Of a DNA stretch of 64,000 nt, positions 18,211 to 26,502 are shown piece by piece. This DNA is from CAVRZJ01 sp964594125. GTDB taxonomy: Bacteria; Acidobacteriota; Thermoanaerobaculia; Thermoanaerobaculales; Thermoanaerobaculaceae. Within the stretch, counting starts at the first letter, position 1, and the number at the start of each line of letters is the position of its first letter. Both the position numbers and the translations under genes were made by a program. The DNA lies in contig CAZQLL010000005.1 in assembly GCA_964594125.1 (NCBI GenBank), forward strand, positions 1-64,000, given 5' to 3'. A model generated the notes under the pieces. The model saw only the letters and a program-made list of their open reading frames with translations. It was not told the DNA's origin and ran no database searches.

Positions 18211-19505
18211 GCGCTTCACCAACCGTGACGAACCCCGGACCGGGGGCCGGTCCCCGGTCCCCGGCTTCCGGTCCCCTGCTGGTCGTGGGCGCCGGGATCG
18301 CCGGCATCACCGCCGCGATCGAGGCCGCCGAGGCGGGCCGGGAGGTCGTGCTGGTGGAGAGGGAGCCCGCCGTCGGCGGGCGCGTTCTCCGCACGCACCA
18401 CTACTTCCCGAAGTTGTGCCCGCCCTCCTGCGGCATGGAGATCAACACGCGGCGGCTCGAGCGCAACCCCCGCGTCCGCGTTCTCGTCGACACGACCGTC
18501 GCTGCCGCCCGCGAGACGGCTGCGGGCTGGGAGGTGCAGCTCGCCCACGCGCCGGCGTACGTCAGCGACGCCTGCACGTTCTGCGGCGAGTGCGCCAAGG
18601 TGTGCCCGGCGACGATCAAGGACCCGTTCAACCTCGGCGCGACCACGACGACCGCCATCCGGCCGTTTCACGCCAACGCCTGGCCGCGCCGCTACACCCT
18701 CGACCGCACGGCATGCCCGCCGGGCTGCCGCGCCTGCGCCGACGCCTGCGCCTACAAGGCGATCGACCTCGGCGCCAGGCCCACCGAGGAGAGCCTGACG
18801 GTCGGCGCCGTCGTCGCCGCCACGGGATGGTCGCCGTACCCGCTCGAGAAGCTCCCGGAGCTCGGCGGCGGCACGCTGCCCGACGTCATCGCCAACGTGC
18901 AGATGGAGCGTCTCGCGTCCGCCACCGGACCGACCGGCGGCAGGATCGTCCGCCCCTCGGACGGGCAGCCCCCGAAGCGGGTCGCCTTCGTCCAGTGCGC
19001 CGGCTCCCGAGACGTCAACCACCTGCCGTACTGCTCCGCGGTGTGCTGCCTGGCCTCGCTCAAGCAGGCGATGTACGTGCACGAGCAGCTCCCCGAGGCG
19101 CAGGTGACGATCTTCTACATCGACCGCCGCACCCCGGGCCGCAACGAGGACATGCTCACGCGCGCCGCGGCGCTGTCGGGCGTCACCCTCGTCAAGGGCA
19201 AGGTCGGCACCATCGCGGCCGACGGCAGCGAGCTGGCGCTCAAGGTCGAGGACGTGGCGAGCGGCAGGCTGGTCGAGGCGCGCGCCGACCTCGTCGTGCT
19301 CGCCACCGGCATGGTCCCCAACCTCGCCGCCGATGCGCTCCCGTTCGCCGCGCCGCGCGACGAGGACGGGTTCGGGCTCGACGCGCCCGCGCGCGGACTC
19401 ACTGTGGCCGGCGTGGCGCGGCGGCCGGAGGACGTCGCCGCCACCGTGCGCGACGCCACCGGCGCCGCCGCCAAGGCGTGCGCCATCCTCGGAAGGAGGG
19501 CTTGA
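18207..19505 (+). CDS. qmoA: Quinone-interacting oxidoreductase subunit QmoA (HdrA-like flavoprotein)
   Basis: 432 aa from ATG 18207, coupled to the YkgJ-like gene. After a 20-residue low-complexity start (encoded by heptamers) comes an FAD-binding fold, LLVVGAGIAGITAAIEAAEAG. Conserved segments are HYFPKLCPPSCGMEINTRR, a Cys set CTFCGECAKVCP, CPPGCRACADAC, and FVQCAGSRDVNHLPYCSAVC. QmoA and QmoB are HdrA-related subunits of the membrane complex that exchanges electrons between menaquinone and APS reductase. Upstream in-frame codons to 17286 lie inside other genes and were excluded. Confidence 0.95.
   Translation: MSASPTVTNPGPGAGPRSPASGPLLVVGAGIAGITAAIEAAEAGREVVLVEREPAVGGRVLRTHHYFPKLCPPSCGMEINTRRLERNPRVRVLVDTTVAAARETAAGWEVQLAHAPAYVSDACTFCGECAKVCPATIKDPFNLGATTTTAIRPFHANAWPRRYTLDRTACPPGCRACADACAYKAIDLGARPTEESLTVGAVVAATGWSPYPLEKLPELGGGTLPDVIANVQMERLASATGPTGGRIVRPSDGQPPKRVAFVQCAGSRDVNHLPYCSAVCCLASLKQAMYVHEQLPEAQVTIFYIDRRTPGRNEDMLTRAAALSGVTLVKGKVGTIAADGSELALKVEDVASGRLVEARADLVVLATGMVPNLAADALPFAAPRDEDGFGLDAPARGLTVAGVARRPEDVAATVRDATGAAAKACAILGRRA
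18235..18276. repeat. Heptamer array at the start of qmoA
   Basis: Six 7-bp units of the type GGTCCCC lie within codons 10-24 of qmoA and encode a Gly/Pro/Ser linker. The unit is the reverse complement of the GGGGACC unit at 17309 and 1513. Confidence 0.75.
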
Positions 19506-19509
19506 GAGC

Positions 19510-21759
19510 ATGGACCGCATCGGCGTCTTCCTGTGCACCGGGTGCGGCATCGGCGAGGCGCTCGACGTCGACGCCCTCGCCGCCACCGCTTCCGAGGGCG
19601 GACGGAGCTGCACCGCCCACCCCTGCTGGTGCTCCCCCGAGGGCGTGGCCGCGCTGCGTGCCGCGGTCGCCGGGGGAAACCTCGACGGCGTGTGCATCGC
19701 GGCGTGCTCGCAGCGCGCCAAGACCGAGGAGTTCCGCTTCGACCCGACCGCGGTGCAGGTCGAGCGGGTCGCCCTGCGCGAGCTCGCGGTGTGGTCGCAC
19801 CCGCCGAACGACGAGGACACCCAGATGCTCGCCGACGATCTGCTCCGCATGGGGCTGGCGCGCCTGGCGAAGCTGAAGGTGGTCAAGCCGCTGTCGGAGG
19901 CGATCGACCGCACCGTGCTGGTGGTCGGCGGCGGCCTCGCCGGCCTCGAGGCGGCGCGCGCCGCGGCCGGCGCCGGCCACCCTGTCGTCGTGCTCGAGGC
20001 CGCCGGCGCGCCGGGCGGCCACCTCGCGACGCTCGGCGATGTCGTTCCGGTCGAGCCGCCGTACGACCGGCTGCAGGCCAACCCGATGCGCGGGCTGATC
20101 GCCGAGGTCACGGGGAATCCGGCCGTCCGTGTGGTCACCGGCGCCCGCATCGAGTCGATCAGCGGCCAGCCCGGGCAGTTCAAGGTCGAGGTCGTCTCTC
20201 CCGCCGGGAAGGAGTCGTTGACCGCCGGCGCCATCGTCCAGGCCACCGGGGCGCGGCCGTACGACGCCGCGAAGCTCCCCCACCTCGGCTACGGCCGGTC
20301 GCCCAATGTGATCACCTCGCGCGAGCTCGACGCGATGCTCGGGCAGGGGACGCTGGCCCGGCCCGGGGACGGCGCGCCGCCCCGCCGGATCGTCTTCGTA
20401 CAGTGCGCCGGCTCCCGCGACCCGCAGCACCTCCCCTACTGCTCGTCGGAGTGCTGCGGCACCACGCTGCGCCAGGTCGCGGCGATCCACCGCGACCACC
20501 CGGGCGTCGAGACCGCGGTCGTCTACCGCGACATGCGCACGCCGGGCCAGCTCGAGCGCTTCTACCTCGCGGTGCAGTCGCTGCCGGGCAGCCTGTTCAC
20601 CCGCGGCGAGGTGGAACGCGTCGAGGGCAACGGCAGCGGGCCGCTCGCCGTGCACCTGCGCGATTCCCTGCTCGGCGACGCGGTGACGCTCGACGCCGAC
20701 CTCGTCGTGCTGGCGGTCGGCATGGTCCCCAACTCCGCCGACGGCGAGGCGATCCGCACGCTGCACGACGCGCAGCGGCGCGCCGAGAAGGGCGACAGCG
20801 AGACGCAGCGCGAGGAGGCGCGTCGGCTCGTCGAGAAGCTGAAGGACCACGAGGGCACCGAGATCCTCAACCTCGCCTACCGCCAGGGTCCCGACCTGCC
20901 GGTGCACGCCTACGCCTTCCCCGACTCGCACTTCATCTGCTTCCCGTACGAGACGCGGCGCACCGGGATCTACGCGGCCGGCGCCGTGCACGCCCCGATG
21001 GACGCCGGGCAGGCGGCCGAGGACGGGTGGGGCGCCGCCATGAAGGCGGTGCAGTGCATCGCCGCCGCCGAGCGCGGCGAGGCGGTGCACCCGCGCGCCG
21101 GCGACGTGTCGTACCCCGACTTCTTCCTGCAGCGCTGCACCCAGTGCAAGCGCTGCACCGAGGAGTGCCCGTTCGGAACGCTCAACGAGGACGAGAAGGG
21201 CACGCCGCAGTTCAACCCGCTGCGCTGCCGGCGCTGCGGCATCTGCATGGGTGCCTGCCCGGAGCGCATCATCTCCTTCCCCGAGCACTCGGTCGACGCC
21301 GTCGCCTCGATGATCAAGGCGATGAGCGTGCCGGAGGAGTTCGACGAGAAGCCGCGCATCGTCGCCCTCATGTGCGAGAACGACGCGCTGCCGGCGCTCG
21401 ACATCGCCGCCTCGCAGCGCCGGCAGTGGAACCCGTGGGTGCGCGTCATCCCGATCCGCTGCCTCGGTTCCACCAACATCGTGTGGATCGCCGACACCCT
21501 GTCGCGCGGCATCGACGGCATCATGCTGATCGGCTGCAAGTCGGGCGACGACTACCAGTGCCACTACGTGCGCGGATCGCAGCTCGCCCAGACGCGCCTC
21601 GGCAACGTCCAGGAGACGCTCACCCGCCTGGCGCTCGAGCCGGAGCGCATCAAGGTCGTCGAGCTGGCGCACGACGAGTTCGGCCGCATTCCCGAGATCC
21701 TCGACGCCTTCGCCAAGGAGGTCGAGGACCTCGGCGCCAACCCGATGAAGGGGTTCTGA
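19510..21759 (+). CDS. qmoB: Quinone-interacting oxidoreductase subunit QmoB (HdrA/MvhD fusion)
   Basis: 749 aa. The N terminus (GVFLCTGCGIGEALD) and the FAD-binding VLVVGGGLAGLEAARAA are HdrA-type. FVQCAGSRDPQHLPYCS repeats the QmoA signature. Two ferredoxin motifs follow (CTQCKRCTEECPFG and CRRCGICMGACP, residues about 550-600). The C-terminal ~140 residues resemble MvhD, the delta subunit of F420-non-reducing hydrogenase (Cys in IPIRCLGST and IGCKSGDDYQCHY). This is the classic QmoB layout. It starts 4 bases after qmoA. Confidence 0.96.
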   Translation: MDRIGVFLCTGCGIGEALDVDALAATASEGGRSCTAHPCWCSPEGVAALRAAVAGGNLDGVCIAACSQRAKTEEFRFDPTAVQVERVALRELAVWSHPPNDEDTQMLADDLLRMGLARLAKLKVVKPLSEAIDRTVLVVGGGLAGLEAARAAAGAGHPVVVLEAAGAPGGHLATLGDVVPVEPPYDRLQANPMRGLIAEVTGNPAVRVVTGARIESISGQPGQFKVEVVSPAGKESLTAGAIVQATGARPYDAAKLPHLGYGRSPNVITSRELDAMLGQGTLARPGDGAPPRRIVFVQCAGSRDPQHLPYCSSECCGTTLRQVAAIHRDHPGVETAVVYRDMRTPGQLERFYLAVQSLPGSLFTRGEVERVEGNGSGPLAVHLRDSLLGDAVTLDADLVVLAVGMVPNSADGEAIRTLHDAQRRAEKGDSETQREEARRLVEKLKDHEGTEILNLAYRQGPDLPVHAYAFPDSHFICFPYETRRTGIYAAGAVHAPMDAGQAAEDGWGAAMKAVQCIAAAERGEAVHPRAGDVSYPDFFLQRCTQCKRCTEECPFGTLNEDEKGTPQFNPLRCRRCGICMGACPERIISFPEHSVDAVASMIKAMSVPEEFDEKPRIVALMCENDALPALDIAASQRRQWNPWVRVIPIRCLGSTNIVWIADTLSRGIDGIMLIGCKSGDDYQCHYVRGSQLAQTRLGNVQETLTRLALEPERIKVVELAHDEFGRIPEILDAFAKEVEDLGANPMKGF

Positions 21760-21772
21760 GGGAGGTTCCCCA

Positions 21773-22894
21773 GTGTCCGCCATCCCCGCACTCCTGCCTT
21801 CCGCCACCTTCCGAGAGGAGCTCGCCAGGCGCGGCGGCGGCACGGCGGCGCGCTGCTACCAGTGCGCCACCTGCTCCGCGGTGTGCGACCTCGCGCCGGC
21901 CGAGGCGCCGTTCCCGCGCCGCCAGATGCTGCTCTCGCAGTGGGGGCTCGGCGATGCGCTCGCCGCCGACCCCGCCGTGTGGCTGTGCCACCAGTGCAAC
22001 GACTGCACCGTCCGCTGCCCGCGCGACGCCAGGCCGGGCGACGTGCTGGGCGCGGTACGCTCGCTCGCGATCGAGAAGCTCGCGTTCCCCGGCGCGATCG
22101 GCACGCTGGTCGCGAAGGCCCGGGTGTCCTGGCCGCTGCTCATCGGCCTGCCCGTCCTGTTCTGGGTGGCGCTGCTCGCCCTGGCGGGCCGGCTCGGCGT
22201 GCCGGCCGAGCTCGAGCAGGCGTGGGCATACGAGGATCTCGTGCCGCACCTCTACATCTACGCCGTTTTCTTCCCCGTCGCGGCGTGGGTCGTGCTCGCA
22301 TCGTGGGTCGGCGGCGCGCGCTTCTGGGCGCTGATCGGCGCCTCGGGCGAGCGGGCCGGCTCGTTCGCCGGCAGTCTGTGGGCGACGCTCGTCGAGATCG
22401 CCACCCACAAGCGCTTCGGCGTCTGCACCACCGCGAAGCCGCGCCAGCTCGGCCATCTGACGCTGCTCTGGGGGTTCGTCGGCGCCGCCGTCACATCGGG
22501 GCTCTTGATCGTCGGCATCTACGTCCAGCACCTGGAGATGCCGCTCGCCCTCGCGCACCCTTACAAGATCCTCGGCAATCTCTCGATGGTGCTGCTGCTG
22601 ATGGGCGTCGCGCTCCTGGCCGGCAACCGCCTCGGCGACGCCAAGGTCGCCGGCGCGTCGCACGCCTTCGACACGTTTTTCCTCTCGCTGGTGGTGCTCG
22701 TGGTGCTCACCGGCACCGCGGTCGAAATGGTGCGCCTGGCCGGCGACGCCGGCCTCGGCCTGACGCTCTACGTCTTCCACCTCGGCGTGGTGATGAGCCT
22801 GTTCCTCACCTTCCCGTACTCGAAGTTCGCGCACATGCTCTACCGCACGCTCGCCCTCACCCACGCGCGTATGGCGGGGCTGATCACGAAATAG
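21773..22894 (+). CDS. qmoC: Quinone-interacting oxidoreductase subunit QmoC (HdrC-HdrE fusion)
   Basis: 373 aa from GTG 21773 behind GGGAGG. The N-terminal ~100 residues form an HdrC-like ferredoxin domain with two Cys sets (CYQCATCSAVCD and CHQCNDCTVRCP). From about 115 on there are about six membrane helices of the HdrE/NarI heme b type, anchoring Qmo in the membrane and reacting with quinone. It ends the operon; a bidirectional terminator follows. Confidence 0.96.
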   Translation: MSAIPALLPSATFREELARRGGGTAARCYQCATCSAVCDLAPAEAPFPRRQMLLSQWGLGDALAADPAVWLCHQCNDCTVRCPRDARPGDVLGAVRSLAIEKLAFPGAIGTLVAKARVSWPLLIGLPVLFWVALLALAGRLGVPAELEQAWAYEDLVPHLYIYAVFFPVAAWVVLASWVGGARFWALIGASGERAGSFAGSLWATLVEIATHKRFGVCTTAKPRQLGHLTLLWGFVGAAVTSGLLIVGIYVQHLEMPLALAHPYKILGNLSMVLLLMGVALLAGNRLGDAKVAGASHAFDTFFLSLVVLVVLTGTAVEMVRLAGDAGLGLTLYVFHLGVVMSLFLTFPYSKFAHMLYRTLALTHARMAGLITK

Positions 22895-22915
22895 CCCGGC
22901 GCTCGCGCCGGCGGC

Positions 22916-22943
22916 AAGAGGGCGGGGAGGTCCCCGCCCTCTT
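22916..22943. terminator. Bidirectional terminator between qmoC and pepF
   Basis: A perfect 13-bp inverted repeat (22916-22928 and 22931-22943) starts with AAGAGGG and ends CCCTCTT. It is placed between convergent genes and is flanked by A-rich and T-rich bases on the proper sides. Confidence 0.8.
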
Positions 22944-22955
22944 CGCATTCCTCTC

Positions 22956-24848
22956 CTACTCGCGCGTTGCGCGTCGTGCCTCGCGCCTCGCAACGATCTT
23001 CTCGATCTCGTCCATCGCCCAGGTCATCTGGGCCTCGAGGGCGCGGTACGGCTCGGGGGTGGCGAGGTCGACGCCGGCCTCCTTGAGCAGCTCGTACGGG
23101 TAGCGCGAGCCGCCCGCTTTCAGCAGCGCCAGGTAGCGGTCGCGCGCCGCCGTGTCGCCGGCGAGCACCTCGCGCGCGAGCTGCGTCGAGGCGGCCAGCG
23201 AGGTGGCGTACTGGTAGACGTAGAAGTTGTAGTAGAAGTGCGGGATGTACGCCCACTCGACGGTGTAGGCGTCGTCGATCTTCATGACGCCCCGGTCATG
23301 GCCGTGGTAGCGTCGCAGCAGCTCGCCGTACATCGCCGAGAGCCGCTCGCCGGTGAGCGCCTCGCCGCGCTCGGCCGCCTCGTGGGTCGCGAGCTCGAAC
23401 TCGGCGAACATCGTCTGGCGGAAGAACGTGCCGCGCAGGTTCTCGACGTACGAGCCGAGCAGGGAGATGCGCTCGCCGTCAGACTTGGCCTCGTCGAGCG
23501 AGCGGCGCAGCAGCAGCGCCTCGTTGAACGTCGACGCCACCTCGGCGATGAAGATCGAGTAGTCGGCGGTCGGGTACGGCTGCGCAGCGTTGGCGAGGTG
23601 GGAGTGCATCGCGTGCCCCCACTCGTGCGCCAGCGTCGACACGCTCTCGTAGTCGTCGTTGTAGTTCATCAGCACGTACGGGTGGACGTCGTAGGCGGAG
23701 CCGTTGGAGTAGGCGCCGGAGCGCTTGCCGTGCCGCGGGTAGACATCCATCCAGCGCGACTCGAAGCCGCGCCGGACGGTGGCGACGTACTCGGGGCCGA
23801 GGGGCGCCAGCGCGGACAGCACCAGCGACTCGCCCTTGTCGATCGGGTACGACGTGTCGAGGCCGGCGACCAGCGGCGGGTAGATATCGTGGTAGGCGAG
23901 ATCGGCAATACCCAGGAGCCGCCCGCGCAGCTTGAAGGCGCGGTGCAGCGTCGGCAACGCGCGGTTGGCCTCGGCGATCAGCGTGCGATACACCGACTCC
24001 GGCACGTTGTTGGCCGCCAGCGAGGAGGCCAGGCAGGTCGGGTAGTTGCGGGCGCGGGCGTAGAACAGGTCGCGCTTGAGCTGCGCGTCGAGGGCGACGC
24101 CGAGCGTCCGCTCGTAGGAGCGAAACACCTTCCAGTAGCGGTCGAACACCGCGATGCGGTCGGCGCGGTTCGGCAGCGACCGGTAGCGCGTGTAGCCGGC
24201 CTGGTCGACCGTCACGGTCTCCCCCGTCGAGAGCGTGACCTCGGGGTACGGCAGCTCGGCGTTGCGCAGGATCCCCGACATCGTCCCCGGCGCCTGCGCG
24301 ACCATCCCAGCCAGCGCCAGGAGCCTCTCCTCTCCGGGGGCGAGGGTGTGCGGGCGCAGGCGCTCGAGGTCCTCGAGAAAGAAGCGGTACGGCGCCAGCC
24401 CCGGCTCGCCGCCGAGATACGCGGCGACGGTGCCCACGGGCAGCGCGAGAATCTCGGGCGCCAGCCACGCGGAGCGGCCGGCGAAGTCGGTCGCGAGCTG
24501 CTGCACCTCCTGGCTGTCGGCGAGCGGCCCGGCGGCGCGCGTGTCCTCGTCGGACGCCATGTGGGAGTACGCGGCCAGCCGCCCGAGCTCCCTGGCCAGG
24601 GAGAAGTAGGCGTCGAGCGCACGTTTGAGTGCCGCCGCCGAGTCTGCCAGTGTGCCGCGCCCCGCATCGAGGCGCGGCAGCGCAGCCTGAAACTCCGATC
24701 GCGCCGCGAGGAACGCCGCGCGGGTGGGATACAGGTCAGTCAGGTCCCAGCGGACCCTCTCGTCGGCTCTCGTCTCAGCCGCAACTGCAACCGTCGCACT
24801 CATGCCGCAACCCAACGCCGCGACCAGGACGAGTATTCTCCGCAGCAC
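22956..24848 (-). CDS. pepF: Exported oligoendopeptidase F (M3B metallopeptidase)
   Basis: 630 aa from GTG 24846-24848, giving a signal peptide (RILVLVAALGCGMSATVAVAA). The zinc site is AHEWGHAMH (His 408 and His 412) with the downstream Glu in FIAEVASTFNE. DLTDLYPTRAAFLA at the N terminus and YQYATSLAASTQLA near the C terminus are PepF features. Most PepF proteins are cytoplasmic; a signal peptide here suggests a periplasmic peptidase. A much longer ORF to 26381 only reads through the sat region and is spurious. The TACACT box at 24878-24883 (minus strand) is a likely -10. Confidence 0.93.
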   Translation of the reverse strand: MLRRILVLVAALGCGMSATVAVAAETRADERVRWDLTDLYPTRAAFLAARSEFQAALPRLDAGRGTLADSAAALKRALDAYFSLARELGRLAAYSHMASDEDTRAAGPLADSQEVQQLATDFAGRSAWLAPEILALPVGTVAAYLGGEPGLAPYRFFLEDLERLRPHTLAPGEERLLALAGMVAQAPGTMSGILRNAELPYPEVTLSTGETVTVDQAGYTRYRSLPNRADRIAVFDRYWKVFRSYERTLGVALDAQLKRDLFYARARNYPTCLASSLAANNVPESVYRTLIAEANRALPTLHRAFKLRGRLLGIADLAYHDIYPPLVAGLDTSYPIDKGESLVLSALAPLGPEYVATVRRGFESRWMDVYPRHGKRSGAYSNGSAYDVHPYVLMNYNDDYESVSTLAHEWGHAMHSHLANAAQPYPTADYSIFIAEVASTFNEALLLRRSLDEAKSDGERISLLGSYVENLRGTFFRQTMFAEFELATHEAAERGEALTGERLSAMYGELLRRYHGHDRGVMKIDDAYTVEWAYIPHFYYNFYVYQYATSLAASTQLAREVLAGDTAARDRYLALLKAGGSRYPYELLKEAGVDLATPEPYRALEAQMTWAMDEIEKIVARREARRATRE

Positions 24849-24900
24849 GAAGCACCCCCATCGCCCATACGGTGCGGAGTGTAGCGCGCTGTCACCATTA

Positions 24901-24926
24901 CGTAACAGCGCCGGCGCGGTGTTACG
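24901..24926. promoter_or_regulatory. Dyad CGTAACA-N12-TGTTACG upstream of sat
   Basis: A perfect 7-bp inverted repeat lies about 75-100 bases before the sat sigma-54 promoter, with a third half-site GTAACT at 24959-24964. The half-site matches the GTAACA boxes upstream of aprB, so it is a candidate binding site for a shared sigma-54 activator. It also overlaps the promoter region of the divergent pepF. Confidence 0.5.
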
Positions 24927-24998
24927 GTCGTTTCCCGGCATCGGCCGCGAGGCGCCGCGTAACTGCTGGAGTCGCTGCCATTTTTGAGATTGTGAAAT

Positions 24999-25016
24999 CG
25001 GGTACATATCTTGCTT
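24999..25016 (+). promoter_or_regulatory. Sigma-54 (-24/-12) promoter of sat
   Basis: GG at 25001-25002 and GC at 25013-25014 are separated by 10 bases, in the context GGTACATATCTTGCTT. Upstream TTGTGAA (24990-24996) is at nearly the same distance as in the apr promoter. Start of transcription would be near 25025, 120 bases ahead of sat. Confidence 0.65.
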
Positions 25017-25145
25017 GCATTCTACCCTGCATGGCTGACGACTGTCCCGCGGAGAAGGTGACGCCGGCGCCGGGCCGGCGCGCCGAGCCGTCAAACTGGC
25101 GCGAAGCCCAGGTCGGGTGGGCAACCCACCCCAAGGAGGAACTCG

Positions 25146-26411
25146 ATGAGCAAGCTCGTCCCGCCACACGGAAGTAAGGAACTGAAGCCGCTGTTGCTCG
25201 AGGGTCCGGCGCTCGCAGCCGAGATCAAGAAGGCGCAGGGTCTCAAGAAGGTGCCGCTGACCAGCCGCGAGACCGGCGACCTCATCATGATGGGGATCGG
25301 CGGTTTCACGCCGCTCGACGGGTTCATGGGCTACGCCGACTGGAGGGGCGTCTGCGACGAGTACAAGATGCCTTCCATGAACGGCCTGTTCTGGCCGATC
25401 CCGATCACGTTGTCCACCGAGCAGGCGCTCGCCGACTCGATCGCGATCGGCGAGGAGGTCGCCCTCTGGGACACCGAGACCGGTACGCTGATGGCGACCA
25501 TGAAGGTCACCGAGAAGTACACGATCGACAAGGCGCACGAGTGCCAGCAGGTGTTCCGCACCACCGACGAGAAGCACCCGGGCGTCAAGCTCGTGATGAA
25601 CCAGGCGCCGGTGAACCTGGCGGGACCGGTGAAGGTCCTCTCCGAGTCGTACTTCCCCGAGCAGTTCAAGGGCCTCTACCAGCGCCCCGCCGAGGCGCGC
25701 AGGATGTTCGAGGAGCGCGGGTGGAACACGGTGGCGGCGCTGCAGCTCCGCAACCCGATGCACGGCTCGCACGCCTATCTCGCGTGGATCGCCATCGAGG
25801 TGTGCGACGGCGTCTACATCCACCAGCTCGTCGGCAAGCTGAAGGAGGGCGACATCCCCGCCGACGTGCGCGTCAAGGCGATCGACGCCCTGGTCAACAA
25901 GTACTTCCGCAAGGAGCGTGTGGCGATGGCCGGCTACCCGCTCGACATGCGCTACGCCGGGCCGCGCGAGGCGCTGCTGCACGCCGTGTTCCGCCAGAAC
26001 TACGGTTGCTCGCACCTGATCGTCGGCCGCGACCACGCCGGCGTCGGCGACTACTACGGCCCGTTCGACGCCCAGAAGATCTTCCTCGAGATCCCGCAGG
26101 ACGCCCTCGTGCTGAAGCCGCTCTGCATGGACTGGACGTTCTACTGTTACGAGTGCGGCACGATGGCGTCGATGAAGACCTGCCCGCACGAGACCAAGGC
26201 GGTGATCGACGACAACGGCAACTACAAGGGCGGAGCCCGCCTGCTGCTCTCCGGCACCCTGCTGCGCAAGCTCATGAGCGAGGGTAAGCCGGTGCCGCCG
26301 GAGTTCTCCAAGCCCGAGGTGATCGCGGTGCTCAAGGAGTACTACGACCATCTCGAGAACAAGGTCGAGATCAAGCTGCACGGCGCCGCCACCGGCGACG
26401 TGAAGAAGTAG
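25146..26411 (+). CDS. sat: ATP sulfurylase (sulfate adenylyltransferase), dissimilatory type
   Basis: 421 aa with AAGGAGGAACTCG before ATG 25146. It forms APS from ATP and sulfate (or the reverse). The active-site motif reads QLRNPMHGSHAYL, keeping the Gln, Arg, Asn and both His residues of the family motif QxRNPxHRAHE. The usual Arg and Glu of the HRAHE part are Gly and Ala here. VGRDHAGVGDYYG and the metal-binding Cys set (CYECGTMASMKTCPH) typify the sulfate-reducer enzyme. It stands alone under its own sigma-54 promoter, separated from apr-qmo by pepF, and is followed by two hairpins. Confidence 0.97.
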   Translation: MSKLVPPHGSKELKPLLLEGPALAAEIKKAQGLKKVPLTSRETGDLIMMGIGGFTPLDGFMGYADWRGVCDEYKMPSMNGLFWPIPITLSTEQALADSIAIGEEVALWDTETGTLMATMKVTEKYTIDKAHECQQVFRTTDEKHPGVKLVMNQAPVNLAGPVKVLSESYFPEQFKGLYQRPAEARRMFEERGWNTVAALQLRNPMHGSHAYLAWIAIEVCDGVYIHQLVGKLKEGDIPADVRVKAIDALVNKYFRKERVAMAGYPLDMRYAGPREALLHAVFRQNYGCSHLIVGRDHAGVGDYYGPFDAQKIFLEIPQDALVLKPLCMDWTFYCYECGTMASMKTCPHETKAVIDDNGNYKGGARLLLSGTLLRKLMSEGKPVPPEFSKPEVIAVLKEYYDHLENKVEIKLHGAATGDVKK

Positions 26412-26416
26412 CCGTC

Positions 26417-26438
26417 GCGGGGCGCGTCCGCGCCCCGC
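26417..26438 (+). terminator. First hairpin after sat
   Basis: A 10-bp stem (26417-26426 with 26429-26438) is followed by TCCTATTC, 6 bases after the sat stop. It is likely an intrinsic terminator with a poor U tract. Confidence 0.65.
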
Positions 26439-26450
26439 TCCTATTCAACG

Positions 26451-26484
26451 TGATGGCCGCTCGCAGAAACGCGAGCGGCCATCA
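26451..26484 (+). terminator. Second hairpin after sat
   Basis: A perfect 14-bp stem (26451-26464 with 26471-26484) has the loop AGAAAC. There is no T-run, so it may act as an RNA-stabilising structure or a back-up terminator ahead of the penicillin-binding protein gene. Confidence 0.6.
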
Positions 26485-26492
26485 ACTTGAAC

Positions 26493-26498
26493 TACACT
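26493..26498 (+). promoter_or_regulatory. Possible -10 box of the PBP1a gene
   Basis: TACACT lies 4 bases before the first ATG (26503) and 7 bases before the second ATG (26506). The spacing fits a leaderless transcript starting at the second ATG. Confidence 0.4.
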
Positions 26499-26502
26499 GC
26501 GG

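Noticed and set aside
14134..22894. dsrAB, dsrC, dsrMK or hydrogenase genes near apr-qmo
   Set aside because: I looked for their motifs among the translated frames in the sulfur block and found none; the rest of the dissimilatory pathway must be elsewhere if present.
24849..26381. Very long N-terminal extension of pepF
   Set aside because: It is antisense to sat and the sat promoter region; the signal peptide at 24848 marks the real start.
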